A stretch of 45,424 bases of DNA from a virus: IMG/VR virus record IMGVR_UViG_3300042154_000979, positions 1 to 45,424 of that record. One strand, given 5' to 3'. This document shows, in pieces, positions 6,168 to 14,368 of this stretch. Each line of letters opens with the position of its first letter. Positions within the stretch are counted from its first letter, which is position 1. The translations under genes were made by a program, and so were the position numbers. The notes beneath the pieces were generated by a model. That model did no database searches. It had not been told where the DNA came from and saw only the letters and a program-made list of their open reading frames with translations.

Positions 6168-8863
6168 GCTGCGAAGCTCCTAGATCGTTGTGCGGCGAGC
6201 ACTCTCTGCGCCACAAGGTCTGCGTCTGACGGTGTAGCGAACACGGCGCTCTGAATGTTGACAAGTGCGCCGCCTCCGCTGGTGGAGCGTGCGAGGTCTG
6301 CGAGACCGGACTGCTCCATGAGTTCGAGCGCACGGCGTGGGCGTGTGATCGGGATGACTGCCTCTGCCCCAGCCTCACCGAAGATGCCCATAGTCGGACC
6401 GTAGGCGATGGTGCCGTCAGCGAACGTGGGGATCGGGTTGTCGGGCAGGTCAATGGCGAACGGACCTACCCCGATGTTGTTCGGCAAGAAGTTATTGATC
6501 TCGCGAGCAACCGTGTTCCATGCGCTCTTGAACGCCCCGACGATTGCGGTCGCAACATCTTTAGCGAAACCAGCGACTCCGGTTATGCCGTCCTTTAGCG
6601 AGTTGATGAACGCTGCGCCGATGGCGAGACCTGCGCTAGCGATGTTGGCGAGTCCCTGCCGGAGCCTGTCCGGTAGCCCGGTGACGAAACCGACTACCTC
6701 GTCTATCTTCTGCCCGATCCAGTCCTTCGCCGCCGTGATGCCGTCACGGAGACCGTTCCACAGGGTGGAGATGGTCGCTGAGATGCGGCCCGGTAGCCCG
6801 GTGACGAAACCGACTATCTCGGTGATCTTCGTGCCGACTGCAGCGGCTACCTCTGCGACCTTCGTGGCGATGGCAGCGAATACTGGGATCACGTTGTCTC
6901 GGATGAACGCCCATATCTGCTGAAACGCCGGTACCAGTTCGTCCACGATGTACGCCACGATGGCATCGAACGCCGGTTGCAGATTGTCCGCTAGCCACGA
7001 GACGAGAACGCCGATGTCCTCAGCGAGCAGCACGACCCACCCGATAACCGTTTCGAGCAACGGAGCGAGGTTCTCGATGGCGGTAGCGAGTCCGTCTGCG
7101 AGCCAGCCCACTACCTGCGTGATGATCGGTACGAGCGCCAGCAGCAGCTGAGAGAGCGGCGGTAGGAGCGTCGTCACGATCTCGAGGAGTGCCGGGATGA
7201 GCGGCTCGAGAGCGAGCACGATGCGGAGGAATGCGTCAATGATCGTGGGCAGGATCGGTGCGAGACCGGCGACGAGTTCAGCAATGAGAATGCCGATGGG
7301 CGGCAGGACCGTAGTTAGCACCCGAAGGAACGCCCCGCCGATTACGTCAGCTACTTGCATGAACGCATCGAGCAGAACCGGCAGGATTGGTGCTAGCGAG
7401 GTCAGCAGAGATGTAATGAGTTTCGACAGGACCGGGAGCAGCACACGGAGCGCACCGGCAAAGACGTTCCCGAGCACACCGGCAACCTGCCCGATAATGG
7501 GAGCGATCTCACGGAACAGGTCCAGAACGACCGGCAGAATCTCTGCGAGGTAGTCGGACAGCATCATGCCGACTTCCATCAGAATCGGCGCGAGAGCGTC
7601 GATGACACCGAACAGCGCCTCACCAATAATGTCGGCCATGATGCCCAGGTACTCGCCCACCTGCACGATGACCGGAGCGAGAGCGTCGAACACGGCAAGC
7701 AGAGAGCCGGAGAGAGCGGTAGCGAGTACGCCGACGATCTGCACGATTGGTTCGATAAGCGGAGCGAGTGACGAGAAGATGCCGCCGAGGTCTAAGAGCA
7801 CCTGAGCGAACTGCGTAACGAGCACCGAGATGGAGGGACCGAGCGCGTCGAGGAGCGGACCGGCAAACGAACCGAGCGCCTCACCGACCTGCTCCATGGG
7901 ACCCATGAGCGAGTCGGCCAGCTCTAGCAGTCCTGGCGTGACTTGATCGAGCGCCCCAATGAGACCAGCGCCTACCGCCTCTTTGAGTTCACCGAAGTTC
8001 GCTGCGATACGGTCGGTGCTCTTTGCGCTTGCCTCAGCGGTGCCACCGAACTGGACAGCCAACTCGTCAAGGATCAGACGCTGCGCGCCAGCAGCATCAC
8101 CGGCCTCAACCATCGCCTTTACTGTCGCCTTCTGCTCGGCGGTGAAACTCACGCCGGAGCGAGACAGCGCAGACATGCCCTTGATCGGGTCGTTCAGCGC
8201 CTTGCCCAACTGCATCGTTGCGCCCTGCAGGTCCGTCCCGAGGACCGCCGACAGGTCAGCGGCACGCGTAATCGTCTCGTCAAAGATCGGCCCGGACACG
8301 TTCGTAAACGTGAGCAGAGCGTTCGACGCTTCGATAACTGCCGTGTCATCAATGCCGATGGAGAACCGCATCGAGTCGGCGAGAGCGGTGATCTGCTCCT
8401 GCGTAACTCCGGCCTTGCCTCCGGTGGACTCAATGAGTTGCGCCGTGTTTGCTAGCGCCGAGTTGGCTGCTTGCGCTTCTACCGTTGCGTCCGCAAGGAA
8501 CGACCCGAGTCCTACGCCTGCCAGCACGCCACCGAGACCAGCGGCGATCTTTCCGAAACCGCCACCGATGCCGTCTAGTGCGCTCTCGGACTGTCGGGCA
8601 GCTTCACGGAACGAGTCCTCGATGACCTCGCCGGATCTCTCAGCGTCAGCATTGAGCGACGCAAACGGGTTACCGGCTGAGATGCTGTCGAGCGAGTCCT
8701 CCACCTGCCGTGCAGCCTCACGGAACGAGTCCTCTACTGCCTCGCCTGTCTTGTCGGCCTCGGTCTGCACCTTGTTGAGTGCGTCGGTGACACCTTTACG
8801 GAGTTGCGCGTCGAATGCCGATAGATCCGGTTTGATCTCGACCCTTGCTTCACCGAGCGCCAT
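6164..8863 (-). CDS. Tape measure protein
   Basis: 899 aa, the second longest protein here. The N-terminus (ARVEIKPDLSAFDAQLRKG) is the usual TMP opening and is followed by a repeated helical heptad, SFREAARQ at about 47 and 84. Residues about 300-690 hold many hydrophobic repeats of the LAPILPVLLDAF kind, expected for the membrane-interacting tape. The C-terminus has the common GEAGAEAVIPITRP motif. A tail of roughly 130 nm would follow if 1.5 Angstrom per residue applies. The start at 8863 has an AGGA site and also TAGGAT 6 nt upstream. Long plus-strand open frames opposite it are shadows. Confidence 0.95.
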   Translation of the reverse strand: MALGEARVEIKPDLSAFDAQLRKGVTDALNKVQTEADKTGEAVEDSFREAARQVEDSLDSISAGNPFASLNADAERSGEVIEDSFREAARQSESALDGIGGGFGKIAAGLGGVLAGVGLGSFLADATVEAQAANSALANTAQLIESTGGKAGVTQEQITALADSMRFSIGIDDTAVIEASNALLTFTNVSGPIFDETITRAADLSAVLGTDLQGATMQLGKALNDPIKGMSALSRSGVSFTAEQKATVKAMVEAGDAAGAQRLILDELAVQFGGTAEASAKSTDRIAANFGELKEAVGAGLIGALDQVTPGLLELADSLMGPMEQVGEALGSFAGPLLDALGPSISVLVTQFAQVLLDLGGIFSSLAPLIEPIVQIVGVLATALSGSLLAVFDALAPVIVQVGEYLGIMADIIGEALFGVIDALAPILMEVGMMLSDYLAEILPVVLDLFREIAPIIGQVAGVLGNVFAGALRVLLPVLSKLITSLLTSLAPILPVLLDAFMQVADVIGGAFLRVLTTVLPPIGILIAELVAGLAPILPTIIDAFLRIVLALEPLIPALLEIVTTLLPPLSQLLLALVPIITQVVGWLADGLATAIENLAPLLETVIGWVVLLAEDIGVLVSWLADNLQPAFDAIVAYIVDELVPAFQQIWAFIRDNVIPVFAAIATKVAEVAAAVGTKITEIVGFVTGLPGRISATISTLWNGLRDGITAAKDWIGQKIDEVVGFVTGLPDRLRQGLANIASAGLAIGAAFINSLKDGITGVAGFAKDVATAIVGAFKSAWNTVAREINNFLPNNIGVGPFAIDLPDNPIPTFADGTIAYGPTMGIFGEAGAEAVIPITRPRRALELMEQSGLADLARSTSGGGALVNIQSAVFATPSDADLVAQRVLAAQRSRSFAA

Positions 8864-8869
8864 GACTCA

Positions 8870-8875
8870 ATCCTA
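8870..8875 (-). promoter_or_regulatory. TANNNT box (TAGGAT) 6 nt before the tape-measure start
   Basis: Overlaps the possible AGGA ribosome site, so this is the least independent of the eight sites. Confidence 0.35.
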
Positions 8876-8886
8876 CGCTATGCGTG

Positions 8887-9205
8887 CTACCGCCGGTTCG
8901 GGGTGACCGGGGCACGAGCAGCCATCTCCCACTCAGCCCACATCTCATCCTCACCGAAACCGACCGGGATGCCGTTCACGCGCACACTCAGCGGTGGAGT
9001 GAGAGCGTCCTCGATCTTGTCGATGGTCTTGTCGTCTGCGTTCTCACGGAGAGCAAATAGGTAGGCGTTTACCGCCCGGTCTGCGCTCAGAGCGGCAGCG
9101 TCGATCCCTCGGGCGGTGCACCATCCGTCGAACTGCTCCCAGTTGGCAACGATCCAGTGGACGACGACTCCGGCTGAGTAGGGTTTCCGGTCCCGGTGTA
9201 CTCCC
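8887..9205 (-). CDS. Tail assembly chaperone extension (gpT-like), probably made by -1 frameshift
   Basis: The -1 frame relative to the upstream chaperone is open from about 9205 down to a stop at 8889-8887 and reads KPYSAGVVVHW, then IVANWEQFDGW and so on. This is typical of the T part of gpG-gpT fusions. It has no convincing start codon of its own and ends 23 bases before the tape-measure ATG. Possible slip points in the shared part are GGGGAG (9206-9201) and GGAAAC (9188-9183); neither is a perfect X XXY YYZ heptamer, so the exact site is uncertain. Product: a few percent of chaperone made as the long form, which loads onto the tape measure. Confidence 0.65.
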
Positions 9206-9509
9206 CGGTCACCTCCTGCACCATCTCGACCAGCACGGTCACATCAAGGTCGCCGGAGATGGCAGCGAACTGGCCCCGGTCCTCCGGCGTGACAAACGTG
9301 GCGATCATGTCCACCATGAGCGTGCGACGCTTCACGATTGCTTCGATGGAGTTGCCTTCGATGGGAGCCTGCAGAGCGTCCACGGCCTCAGCGATCTCCA
9401 CGAGGTCCACGGAGGGACGCAGCCGGATCTCGGTGCCGTCGATCTCCCAGACAATGGGATCGGCCTTGCGACGGGCGGCGGCGGTGGTGAACGAGCGATG
9501 TCGGGTCAT
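9087..9509 (-). CDS. Tail assembly chaperone (gpG-like)
   Basis: 140 aa. A structured N-terminal part (about 15-110, with IVWEIDGTEIRLRPSVDLVEI) is followed by a Ser/Thr/Pro/Gly-rich tail. The second half of that tail overlaps the -1 extension frame. Position two genes after the connectors and directly before the tape measure is diagnostic. ATG 9509 has no Shine-Dalgarno but TAGACT 6 nt upstream. Confidence 0.8.
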   Translation of the reverse strand: MTRHRSFTTAAARRKADPIVWEIDGTEIRLRPSVDLVEIAEAVDALQAPIEGNSIEAIVKRRTLMVDMIATFVTPEDRGQFAAISGDLDVTVLVEMVQEVTGEYTGTGNPTQPESSSTGSLPTGSSSTDGAPPEGSTLPL

Positions 9510-9515
9510 GCGGAC

Positions 9516-9521
9516 AGTCTA
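9516..9521 (-). promoter_or_regulatory. TANNNT box (TAGACT) 6 nt before the tail chaperone start
   Basis: No Shine-Dalgarno between box and ATG. Same spacing as the strong cassettes; no -35 seen. Confidence 0.45.
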
Positions 9522-9539
9522 AGCGTCCGACCCTGTGCG

Positions 9540-9989
9540 TTAGTAGATCGCTGCGCTCAGGGCGTCACGGAGGAACGGTCGGCCGGGGAAGCCCTTCGAC
9601 TTCATCGAGTAGGTGTAGTTCGCTGTCCTGCCTGCCTTGTAGCGCCGGTTCCCGCCCGTCTGCTTGTAGGCGTTATTGATACCCGGCCAGCGGAGCACCT
9701 TCGCCTGTACGGGTCGGATGTACCGCTTTCTCGGGCCGTAGAGACCGGTGCCCTCGTGAACGTAGATCGCATATTTCAGGTTCGAGCCGACACGAGCAAC
9801 AGGTACGCCACGGTCTATGACCATCTCCATGATGAGCGAGTTCTTCAATACGCCGGTGTCTTTCGGAGTGTTCGCCTTCGCCTGCATGAGCACTCGGTTG
9901 CCACGCCTGCGGATGTCGTTCCATACCGGCCCGGTCGGACCAGCAAGCAGTTCCCGTAGAGCGGCAGCGTCGATCTGGACCTCAGCCAC
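9540..9989 (-). CDS. Head-tail joining protein, HK97 gp10-like
   Basis: 149 aa. The string ANTPKDTGVLKNSL (about 39-52) followed by AIYVHEGT (about 74-81) is the hallmark of the HK97 gp10 family. The C-terminus FPGRPFLRDAL is also typical. These proteins complete the neck or tail terminator after head packaging. It overlaps the upstream gene by 8 bp. Confidence 0.9.
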   Translation of the reverse strand: MAEVQIDAAALRELLAGPTGPVWNDIRRRGNRVLMQAKANTPKDTGVLKNSLIMEMVIDRGVPVARVGSNLKYAIYVHEGTGLYGPRKRYIRPVQAKVLRWPGINNAYKQTGGNRRYKAGRTANYTYSMKSKGFPGRPFLRDALSAAIY

Positions 9990-10254
9990 CGCCGACCGCC
10001 TGAGCGACGAGGGTAGCTACGGTCCCACCGAGAGCACCGCCACCGGCAGCGACTCCGGCGAGGAACCAGCGCGCCCGGTTCATCGAGTCCTCTAGTCCGT
10101 CGATGCGGTCCTCGAGTTCATCGATCTTCTTATCTCGGTGAGCGGTCTGAACGTCCATCTTCACGGCGAGGTCGTCCAGCTTGGACATGACATGACCGAG
10201 ACGCTCGAACAGCACAGCGATGGAGATAGCAGGGTCTTTGTCAGTCATGGTCAC
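9982..10254 (-). CDS. Small coiled-coil plus membrane-segment protein
   Basis: 90 aa. Residues about 10-55 are a charged coiled coil (RDKKIDELEDRIDGLEDS); about 61-88 is one Gly/Ala-rich hydrophobic segment (FLAGVAAGGGALGGTVATL). The topology recalls XhlA-type lysis or holin-associated proteins, but the gene lies among connector genes and starts ATGA-overlapped with one, so a virion role is equally possible. Confidence 0.55.
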   Translation of the reverse strand: MTMTDKDPAISIAVLFERLGHVMSKLDDLAVKMDVQTAHRDKKIDELEDRIDGLEDSMNRARWFLAGVAAGGGALGGTVATLVAQAVGGG

Positions 10255-11303
10255 ACCGCCGAGTAAGAGCCTTGAATATGGAAGTTGTCTGCGGTCGTGA
10301 GGACGAACGGCGAGTTATGGTCGAACTGCTCATCCTCACCATTGCTTGCCGTGTACCACAGAGTGAGTTGCACGTTCCCGGCGACAGCGTGACCGCCGAG
10401 TGCGTACTGCTTGCCGTTCGAGTTGCGATGGACGCAGCCCCCACGGATCATCACCGGATGACTCGGAGCGAATGGCAGATCGACGTAATACTGCCCGGTC
10501 CCAAAGTTCGTGATGTTGTCGAACTCCACTTGGATCTCGAAATGCACATAGTCACCGATGCGGATGTATTGCCCGGTGAACAGCGGAGGACCGGAGAACG
10601 TGGGCTGAGTACCGCCGATGGTCCCGCCGTTTACCGTGAACGGGACCGGGGTACCGATGGCGAGGGTGGAGGTTGCTAGCTCGCAGATCGCATCCTCCAC
10701 GTTCGTAGAGGTCAGTCCCTCGCACGGCTCGAACACGACCTGATCGGCGTTCGGGCGGCAGAGCGGCCCACCCGGCACATGAGGTTGCGGTTCGGTACAG
10801 CAGATCGCCCACTCGGTCTGCGGGATGCCGATGGTGATGCGAGTCTCGACACCGATGCAGCCACCCTCAGCGCCGATGAACGACTGGTTCGGTCGGGTGC
10901 GCTCCCAGTCCTGAGATGGCAGAGGACCGGCTAGAGCGTTCATGACGATGGCAGCGTCGCCCATCAAAGCGTTATAGGCGGCGGTCAGGGAAGCAGCGGA
11001 CGGAGGGTTGCCCCGAGAGTCCATGTTCGGCAGGCAGCGGAGCAGGATCACCACGAACTGTGCGGAGATGAAGCCCTCGTCACAGATCACTTCGGTCGTG
11101 TCCTCGATGGGGAAGGTCTCGGTGAAGAACACCCGCTCGGGTGCGACGATGAGCGACCCGCAGCAGTCATCCCACGCGACCGCCCCAGCGGCAACGTAGG
11201 CGGTCGTGATCGGTTCCCGGTTGCACTCGTCCAGAGCAACACGAGCCGTGTCTAAGAGCCATTGCGCGATGTCGGCGGTGGACTGCGAGTAGATGTCTGT
11301 CAC
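10251..11303 (-). CDS. Head-tail connector fused to a fibre-like beta domain
   Basis: 350 aa. Residues about 1-175 are helical then mixed (IYSQSTADIAQWLLDT) with Cys-rich spots, in the normal place for a connector or tail terminator. Residues about 190-215 (TSTNVEDAICELATS) match the linker that in phage fibre and collar proteins leads into a beta-sandwich, as in the common pattern STNVQDAIDEL. The last 140 residues are beta-rich with GDYVHFEIQVEF and a hydrophobic core. Inference: each neck subunit displays a small surface domain. It overlaps the upstream adaptor gene by 4 bp. Confidence 0.6.
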   Translation of the reverse strand: MTDIYSQSTADIAQWLLDTARVALDECNREPITTAYVAAGAVAWDDCCGSLIVAPERVFFTETFPIEDTTEVICDEGFISAQFVVILLRCLPNMDSRGNPPSAASLTAAYNALMGDAAIVMNALAGPLPSQDWERTRPNQSFIGAEGGCIGVETRITIGIPQTEWAICCTEPQPHVPGGPLCRPNADQVVFEPCEGLTSTNVEDAICELATSTLAIGTPVPFTVNGGTIGGTQPTFSGPPLFTGQYIRIGDYVHFEIQVEFDNITNFGTGQYYVDLPFAPSHPVMIRGGCVHRNSNGKQYALGGHAVAGNVQLTLWYTASNGEDEQFDHNSPFVLTTADNFHIQGSYSAV

Positions 11304-12001
11304 CGGGCACGCCTAGCGAGATCCGGGCTGAACACCTGAGACATGGACTGCAGCTTGTTCGGGTTCACCGACCGGATGAACGCATCCGAGATCGGCAGTC
11401 CGATACGGCCCATCTCGAACAGCGTCTGTGCGTCCCCGAGGTCGAGCGAGATGCCCTGCCGTGAGATCGAGACCACGTTCGACGGGAGACGGCAGTCTGC
11501 ACCAGCGAACGCCCGGAGGAACTCGCACGCCAGTTCGCCCATAGCGAGGTGAGCGATTGCCGGAGGATCAATCCCGTAGGTGTAGGTGACCTCTACCGGT
11601 GGAGCGTCGCACTCCTGCCCGCACGGCCAGCACTCCCCGAGCCGGAATAGGACATCACGCTCCAGCGCATACTCGTCAGGGTTGAGTACGGTGCCGAGCG
11701 CCGTCACCGAATCAAGAGACCGGACTGGACGCTGTGCGAGATGGATACGACAGCAGAGTCGTCGGCCGAGTTCGTCACCCAACCGGTACTCGACACCCGG
11801 CCCGAAGTAGTCGCCGTAGGGATTAGCACACGGACTGTTGCAGGTCAGCCGGTAGCTCTCGGTCGTGGAGCACAGACCGTACCGTCGCCCGGTGAGCGAC
11901 CATAGAAGCGTCTGTGCGGACTCCTGAGCGGCCTCCACGAGAGGCTCGGAGTAGTCCGTGATGTCACACGGCCAGACAATCGGCCACTCGGTGCAGTCCA
12001 T
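11300..12001 (-). CDS. Head-tail adaptor (gp6-like connector)
   Basis: 233 aa. The helical N-terminus (EPLVEAAQESAQTLLWSLTGRRYG) and the later YTYGIDPPAIAHLAMGELACEFLRA are the typical pattern of head-tail adaptors in actinophages. About nine Cys residues lie in the middle, unusual for the family. ATG 12001 has no Shine-Dalgarno but TAGAAT 7 nt upstream. Confidence 0.75.
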   Translation of the reverse strand: MDCTEWPIVWPCDITDYSEPLVEAAQESAQTLLWSLTGRRYGLCSTTESYRLTCNSPCANPYGDYFGPGVEYRLGDELGRRLCCRIHLAQRPVRSLDSVTALGTVLNPDEYALERDVLFRLGECWPCGQECDAPPVEVTYTYGIDPPAIAHLAMGELACEFLRAFAGADCRLPSNVVSISRQGISLDLGDAQTLFEMGRIGLPISDAFIRSVNPNKLQSMSQVFSPDLARRAR

Positions 12002-12008
12002 GACGCGT

Positions 12009-12014
12009 ATTCTA
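12009..12014 (-). promoter_or_regulatory. TANNNT box (TAGAAT) 7 nt before the adaptor start
   Basis: Closest of the eight late boxes to the TATAAT consensus. It sits in the 35-bp gap after the preceding gene. Confidence 0.5.
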
Positions 12015-12036
12015 CGTCATGGCGTCCAAGCGTGGA

Positions 12037-12348
12037 TTAGGGGTAGGCGTTGAGGATCGTGGAGCGTTGCTTGCCGGTGGACTCGAGATCGATGATCCGG
12101 TCCCGATCCTCGGGGTGCTCCTCGATCCAGCGGAGAACGTCAGCGACCTTCATCGTTGCCGGGTCCGGTTCTTCGTGCACCTCTGCGGCGGGTGCGTCGT
12201 CCTCTGCGTCGAGGTCTGCGAGCAACGGCACTACGACCATGATCGGCTCTGCGATGTCCGGCTGCGACCGTTGGATCTGCGTGCCGCTCAGTCGTCGGCC
12301 TCGTTCGTCTCTGGCAACGTCGAAGATGCCGTGCAAGATGTCACCCAT
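12037..12348 (-). CDS. Small acidic virion-operon protein
   Basis: 103 aa, overlapping the glycosyltransferase gene by 8 bp. The N-terminal half is extended; an acidic Ala/Pro/Glu linker (LDAEDDAPAAEVHEEPDP) precedes a helical hairpin ending (VADVLRWIEEHPEDRDRII). Such a C-terminal helix is common in short proteins next to head genes of actinophages. Function unknown. Confidence 0.6.
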   Translation of the reverse strand: MGDILHGIFDVARDERGRRLSGTQIQRSQPDIAEPIMVVVPLLADLDAEDDAPAAEVHEEPDPATMKVADVLRWIEEHPEDRDRIIDLESTGKQRSTILNAYP

Positions 12349-13657
12349 GATGGATCATGTCTCCTCTGTGTTCTGCCACCAATGATGCCATGTCGTGAGC
12401 CATCTTGGCGTTGCGGTAGCGAGCTAGCAGTCGCTCGTTAGCGTCGTTGCCGAGGTCACGTTTCATTCGTGGTGCCGGAGGGTGCCAGAGATGGAGCAGA
12501 CCAGCAGCGCCACGCCACGGCTCCCCGAGCGATGATCTGAGCGCCAGTCCCCACGCCTCATCCTCGCCGCCCCATCCTCTGAACCTCGGGTCGGGAGGGC
12601 ACCGCTCGAACGCTTCACGGTCGATGACGAGTATCCCGCCGCCGACGAGACCACGGTAGACATGCTCCGCTGTCCGGTTCGCAAGCGTGCGAGGGTCCAC
12701 ACCGCCCAGGACGGCCCTCGTAGCGTCCCAGGAGAGGCGATGGACGTTCGTGTGCGGAATAGCCCATCTCGCCCTGTTCGTGCTCACAGCGGCGACAGCA
12801 GAGCGAAGGTCGGTCACGATGAGGTCTGCGTCTGTGATGACGAGAACATCACCGTATGAGCGTGAGACGGCATCACGGATCGCTTGTGCCTTGCTGAACG
12901 GGTCGCCCGGTTCGTCTGCTTCGACCACTTGCCACGACGGGAAGAATCTCTGATAGTACGCCTGCACCCATTGCCAGTTCTGTTGCCGGTACCGGTCGGA
13001 CGGTCGGAACGGGACAATGACCGACACGGAGCGCCGGATCGATGCCCAGACATGGTGACAGACCGCATCGGGTCCGATCTCGGGCGGTGAGCCGTCCGGT
13101 AGCAACTGCGTGTGGTGATACGGGTAGATGCGTTCTCGTGGGAGCAGAGCCAGCCCCGGCGTAGAGCGTGCGGTACGGGTGAGATGCTCGGGTCCAACGG
13201 TGCGCCACGGTTTCTGTCCGGGGCGCGCCTTGACCGACTGTCTGGCGGTTTCGATCATCCGAGACATGAACGGGTGCCCGACTGTGCAACCCATCAGACC
13301 GTTAGCGATCAGTCCCGGCTGCTCCTCTGCGGCGAACATCTCTAGTCCGTCGATGAGCGGATCAATCGGGGCGAGACACTCGAAGTCGGTGTCCACATAC
13401 ATGCCGCCGAACCGCTCGAGGATCTCCATGCGTGCGAGGTCCGAGCGCATCCGGGGAACCTGCGACGAGTCCACGAGCGACGGAGCGTTGTCGTACAACG
13501 CCTGATTGCGGAGCGGTGGCATGTTGCCCTCGTTCCATTCGAGCATCGTCCACTCCGGGTGATGCTTGCGCCAGGTCTCCCCGTAACGACGAAACTCCTC
13601 CGGCATAGGCCCGCCGAGCCAGATGCGATGGAGGAGTTTCGGGATCAGAACGGCCAT
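12341..13657 (-). CDS. Two-domain glycosyltransferase (GT32-like plus GT2/GT7-like)
   Basis: 438 aa. Residues 1-205: IPKLLHRIWLGG start and GGMYVDTDFECL with the DxD motif identify the Och1/TcdA-like sugar transferase family (GT32-like). Residues about 210-430: SVIVPFRPSDRYR, VLVITDADLI with a second DxD-like acidic motif, and FRGWGGEDEAWGLAL, the hallmark of GT7/GalNAc-type C-terminal domains. So two sugar-nucleotide-dependent catalytic domains lie in one chain. It sits between tail-tube-like genes and connectors, and glycosylation of a virion protein is the simplest role. No Shine-Dalgarno at ATG 13657. Confidence 0.9.
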   Translation of the reverse strand: MAVLIPKLLHRIWLGGPMPEEFRRYGETWRKHHPEWTMLEWNEGNMPPLRNQALYDNAPSLVDSSQVPRMRSDLARMEILERFGGMYVDTDFECLAPIDPLIDGLEMFAAEEQPGLIANGLMGCTVGHPFMSRMIETARQSVKARPGQKPWRTVGPEHLTRTARSTPGLALLPRERIYPYHHTQLLPDGSPPEIGPDAVCHHVWASIRRSVSVIVPFRPSDRYRQQNWQWVQAYYQRFFPSWQVVEADEPGDPFSKAQAIRDAVSRSYGDVLVITDADLIVTDLRSAVAAVSTNRARWAIPHTNVHRLSWDATRAVLGGVDPRTLANRTAEHVYRGLVGGGILVIDREAFERCPPDPRFRGWGGEDEAWGLALRSSLGEPWRGAAGLLHLWHPPAPRMKRDLGNDANERLLARYRNAKMAHDMASLVAEHRGDMIHHG

Positions 13658-13668
13658 GCCGCAGTCTG

Positions 13669-14328
13669 TCAGCTATAGGAGAACGGGACGCAGCCAGCGG
13701 TATCGGCGGGAGGCTGCACGGTGGTCACGGACATGCCCATGAGGTCACCGACCGGGAACGTGGCACCGAGCGGGTTGCCGCCGTAGGGATCGAGTCCCCA
13801 CGTTGCCGGAGCGCCGAACGCCTGCCCGATGACCGAGGTCGTGAGGGTGCCGTTCTCGATGGTGATGTCACCGTCGATGCGACCGTTGCGGACGAACGGG
13901 ACTACGAAGTATCCCCACTCGGGAGTCACCGAGTTGCAGGTTGCGCCGGTGCGCTTCGTCCACACTTCGAGCGCGAACGAGTCCGAGTTCGTGTTCGGTC
14001 CGAGCGTGCTGCCGATGGTGTCCGGTGCCGAGATGATCGGGTTCATGTTGGCGACGATGTCGAGGATGTCCGGGTTGATCTCGGCGAAGTCAATCGACAC
14101 GTTCAGCCACTTGATCTTGTCGGGGTCTTTGTCGTTCACGCACAGGTCGCCCCATGCCGACTTCAAGAGGTACTCGTCTCCGGCCTCGATCTCGGGCGAG
14201 AGCGTTACCGACACGAAGCAGGACGAGACCACGGTGGAGCACGAGCCGACGACTACTGCGCCACACTCGTTCAGTCGAGTGATGCGAACGACCCGACCCT
14301 TGATCGACTTCAAGACTTTGGTTGCCAT
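13669..14328 (-). CDS. Major tail protein-like, copy A
   Basis: 219 aa, paralogous to the next gene upstream. Shared landmarks: KSIKGRxxRxTxLxxCG at the start, GxLCVNDxDPD at about 60-72, FALEVWTK at about 117-124, WGYFVVPxxRNGxxDG at about 136-151, and VTTVQPPA near the end. This is the pattern of tail-tube proteins of several Streptomyces- and Gordonia-type phages as I know them. The ATG at 14328 has no Shine-Dalgarno but TACCCT 6 nt upstream. Confidence 0.75.
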   Translation of the reverse strand: MATKVLKSIKGRVVRITRLNECGAVVVGSCSTVVSSCFVSVTLSPEIEAGDEYLLKSAWGDLCVNDKDPDKIKWLNVSIDFAEINPDILDIVANMNPIISAPDTIGSTLGPNTNSDSFALEVWTKRTGATCNSVTPEWGYFVVPFVRNGRIDGDITIENGTLTTSVIGQAFGAPATWGLDPYGGNPLGATFPVGDLMGMSVTTVQPPADTAGCVPFSYS

Positions 14329-14334
14329 GCCGTC

Positions 14335-14340
14335 AGGGTA
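14335..14340 (-). promoter_or_regulatory. TANNNT box (TACCCT) 6 nt before tail-tube copy A
   Basis: In the 40-bp gap between the two paralogues. No Shine-Dalgarno. Confidence 0.4.
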
Positions 14341-14368
14341 CTACAGGGTCATCGGGTCATGCGTTGAG

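Noticed and set aside
7959-8906. 315-aa plus-strand frame opposite the tape measure gene
   Set aside because: Ser/Ala/Arg-rich shadow of a GC-rich coding strand in the codon-register frame; no domain pattern. The same reasoning removes most long plus-strand frames.
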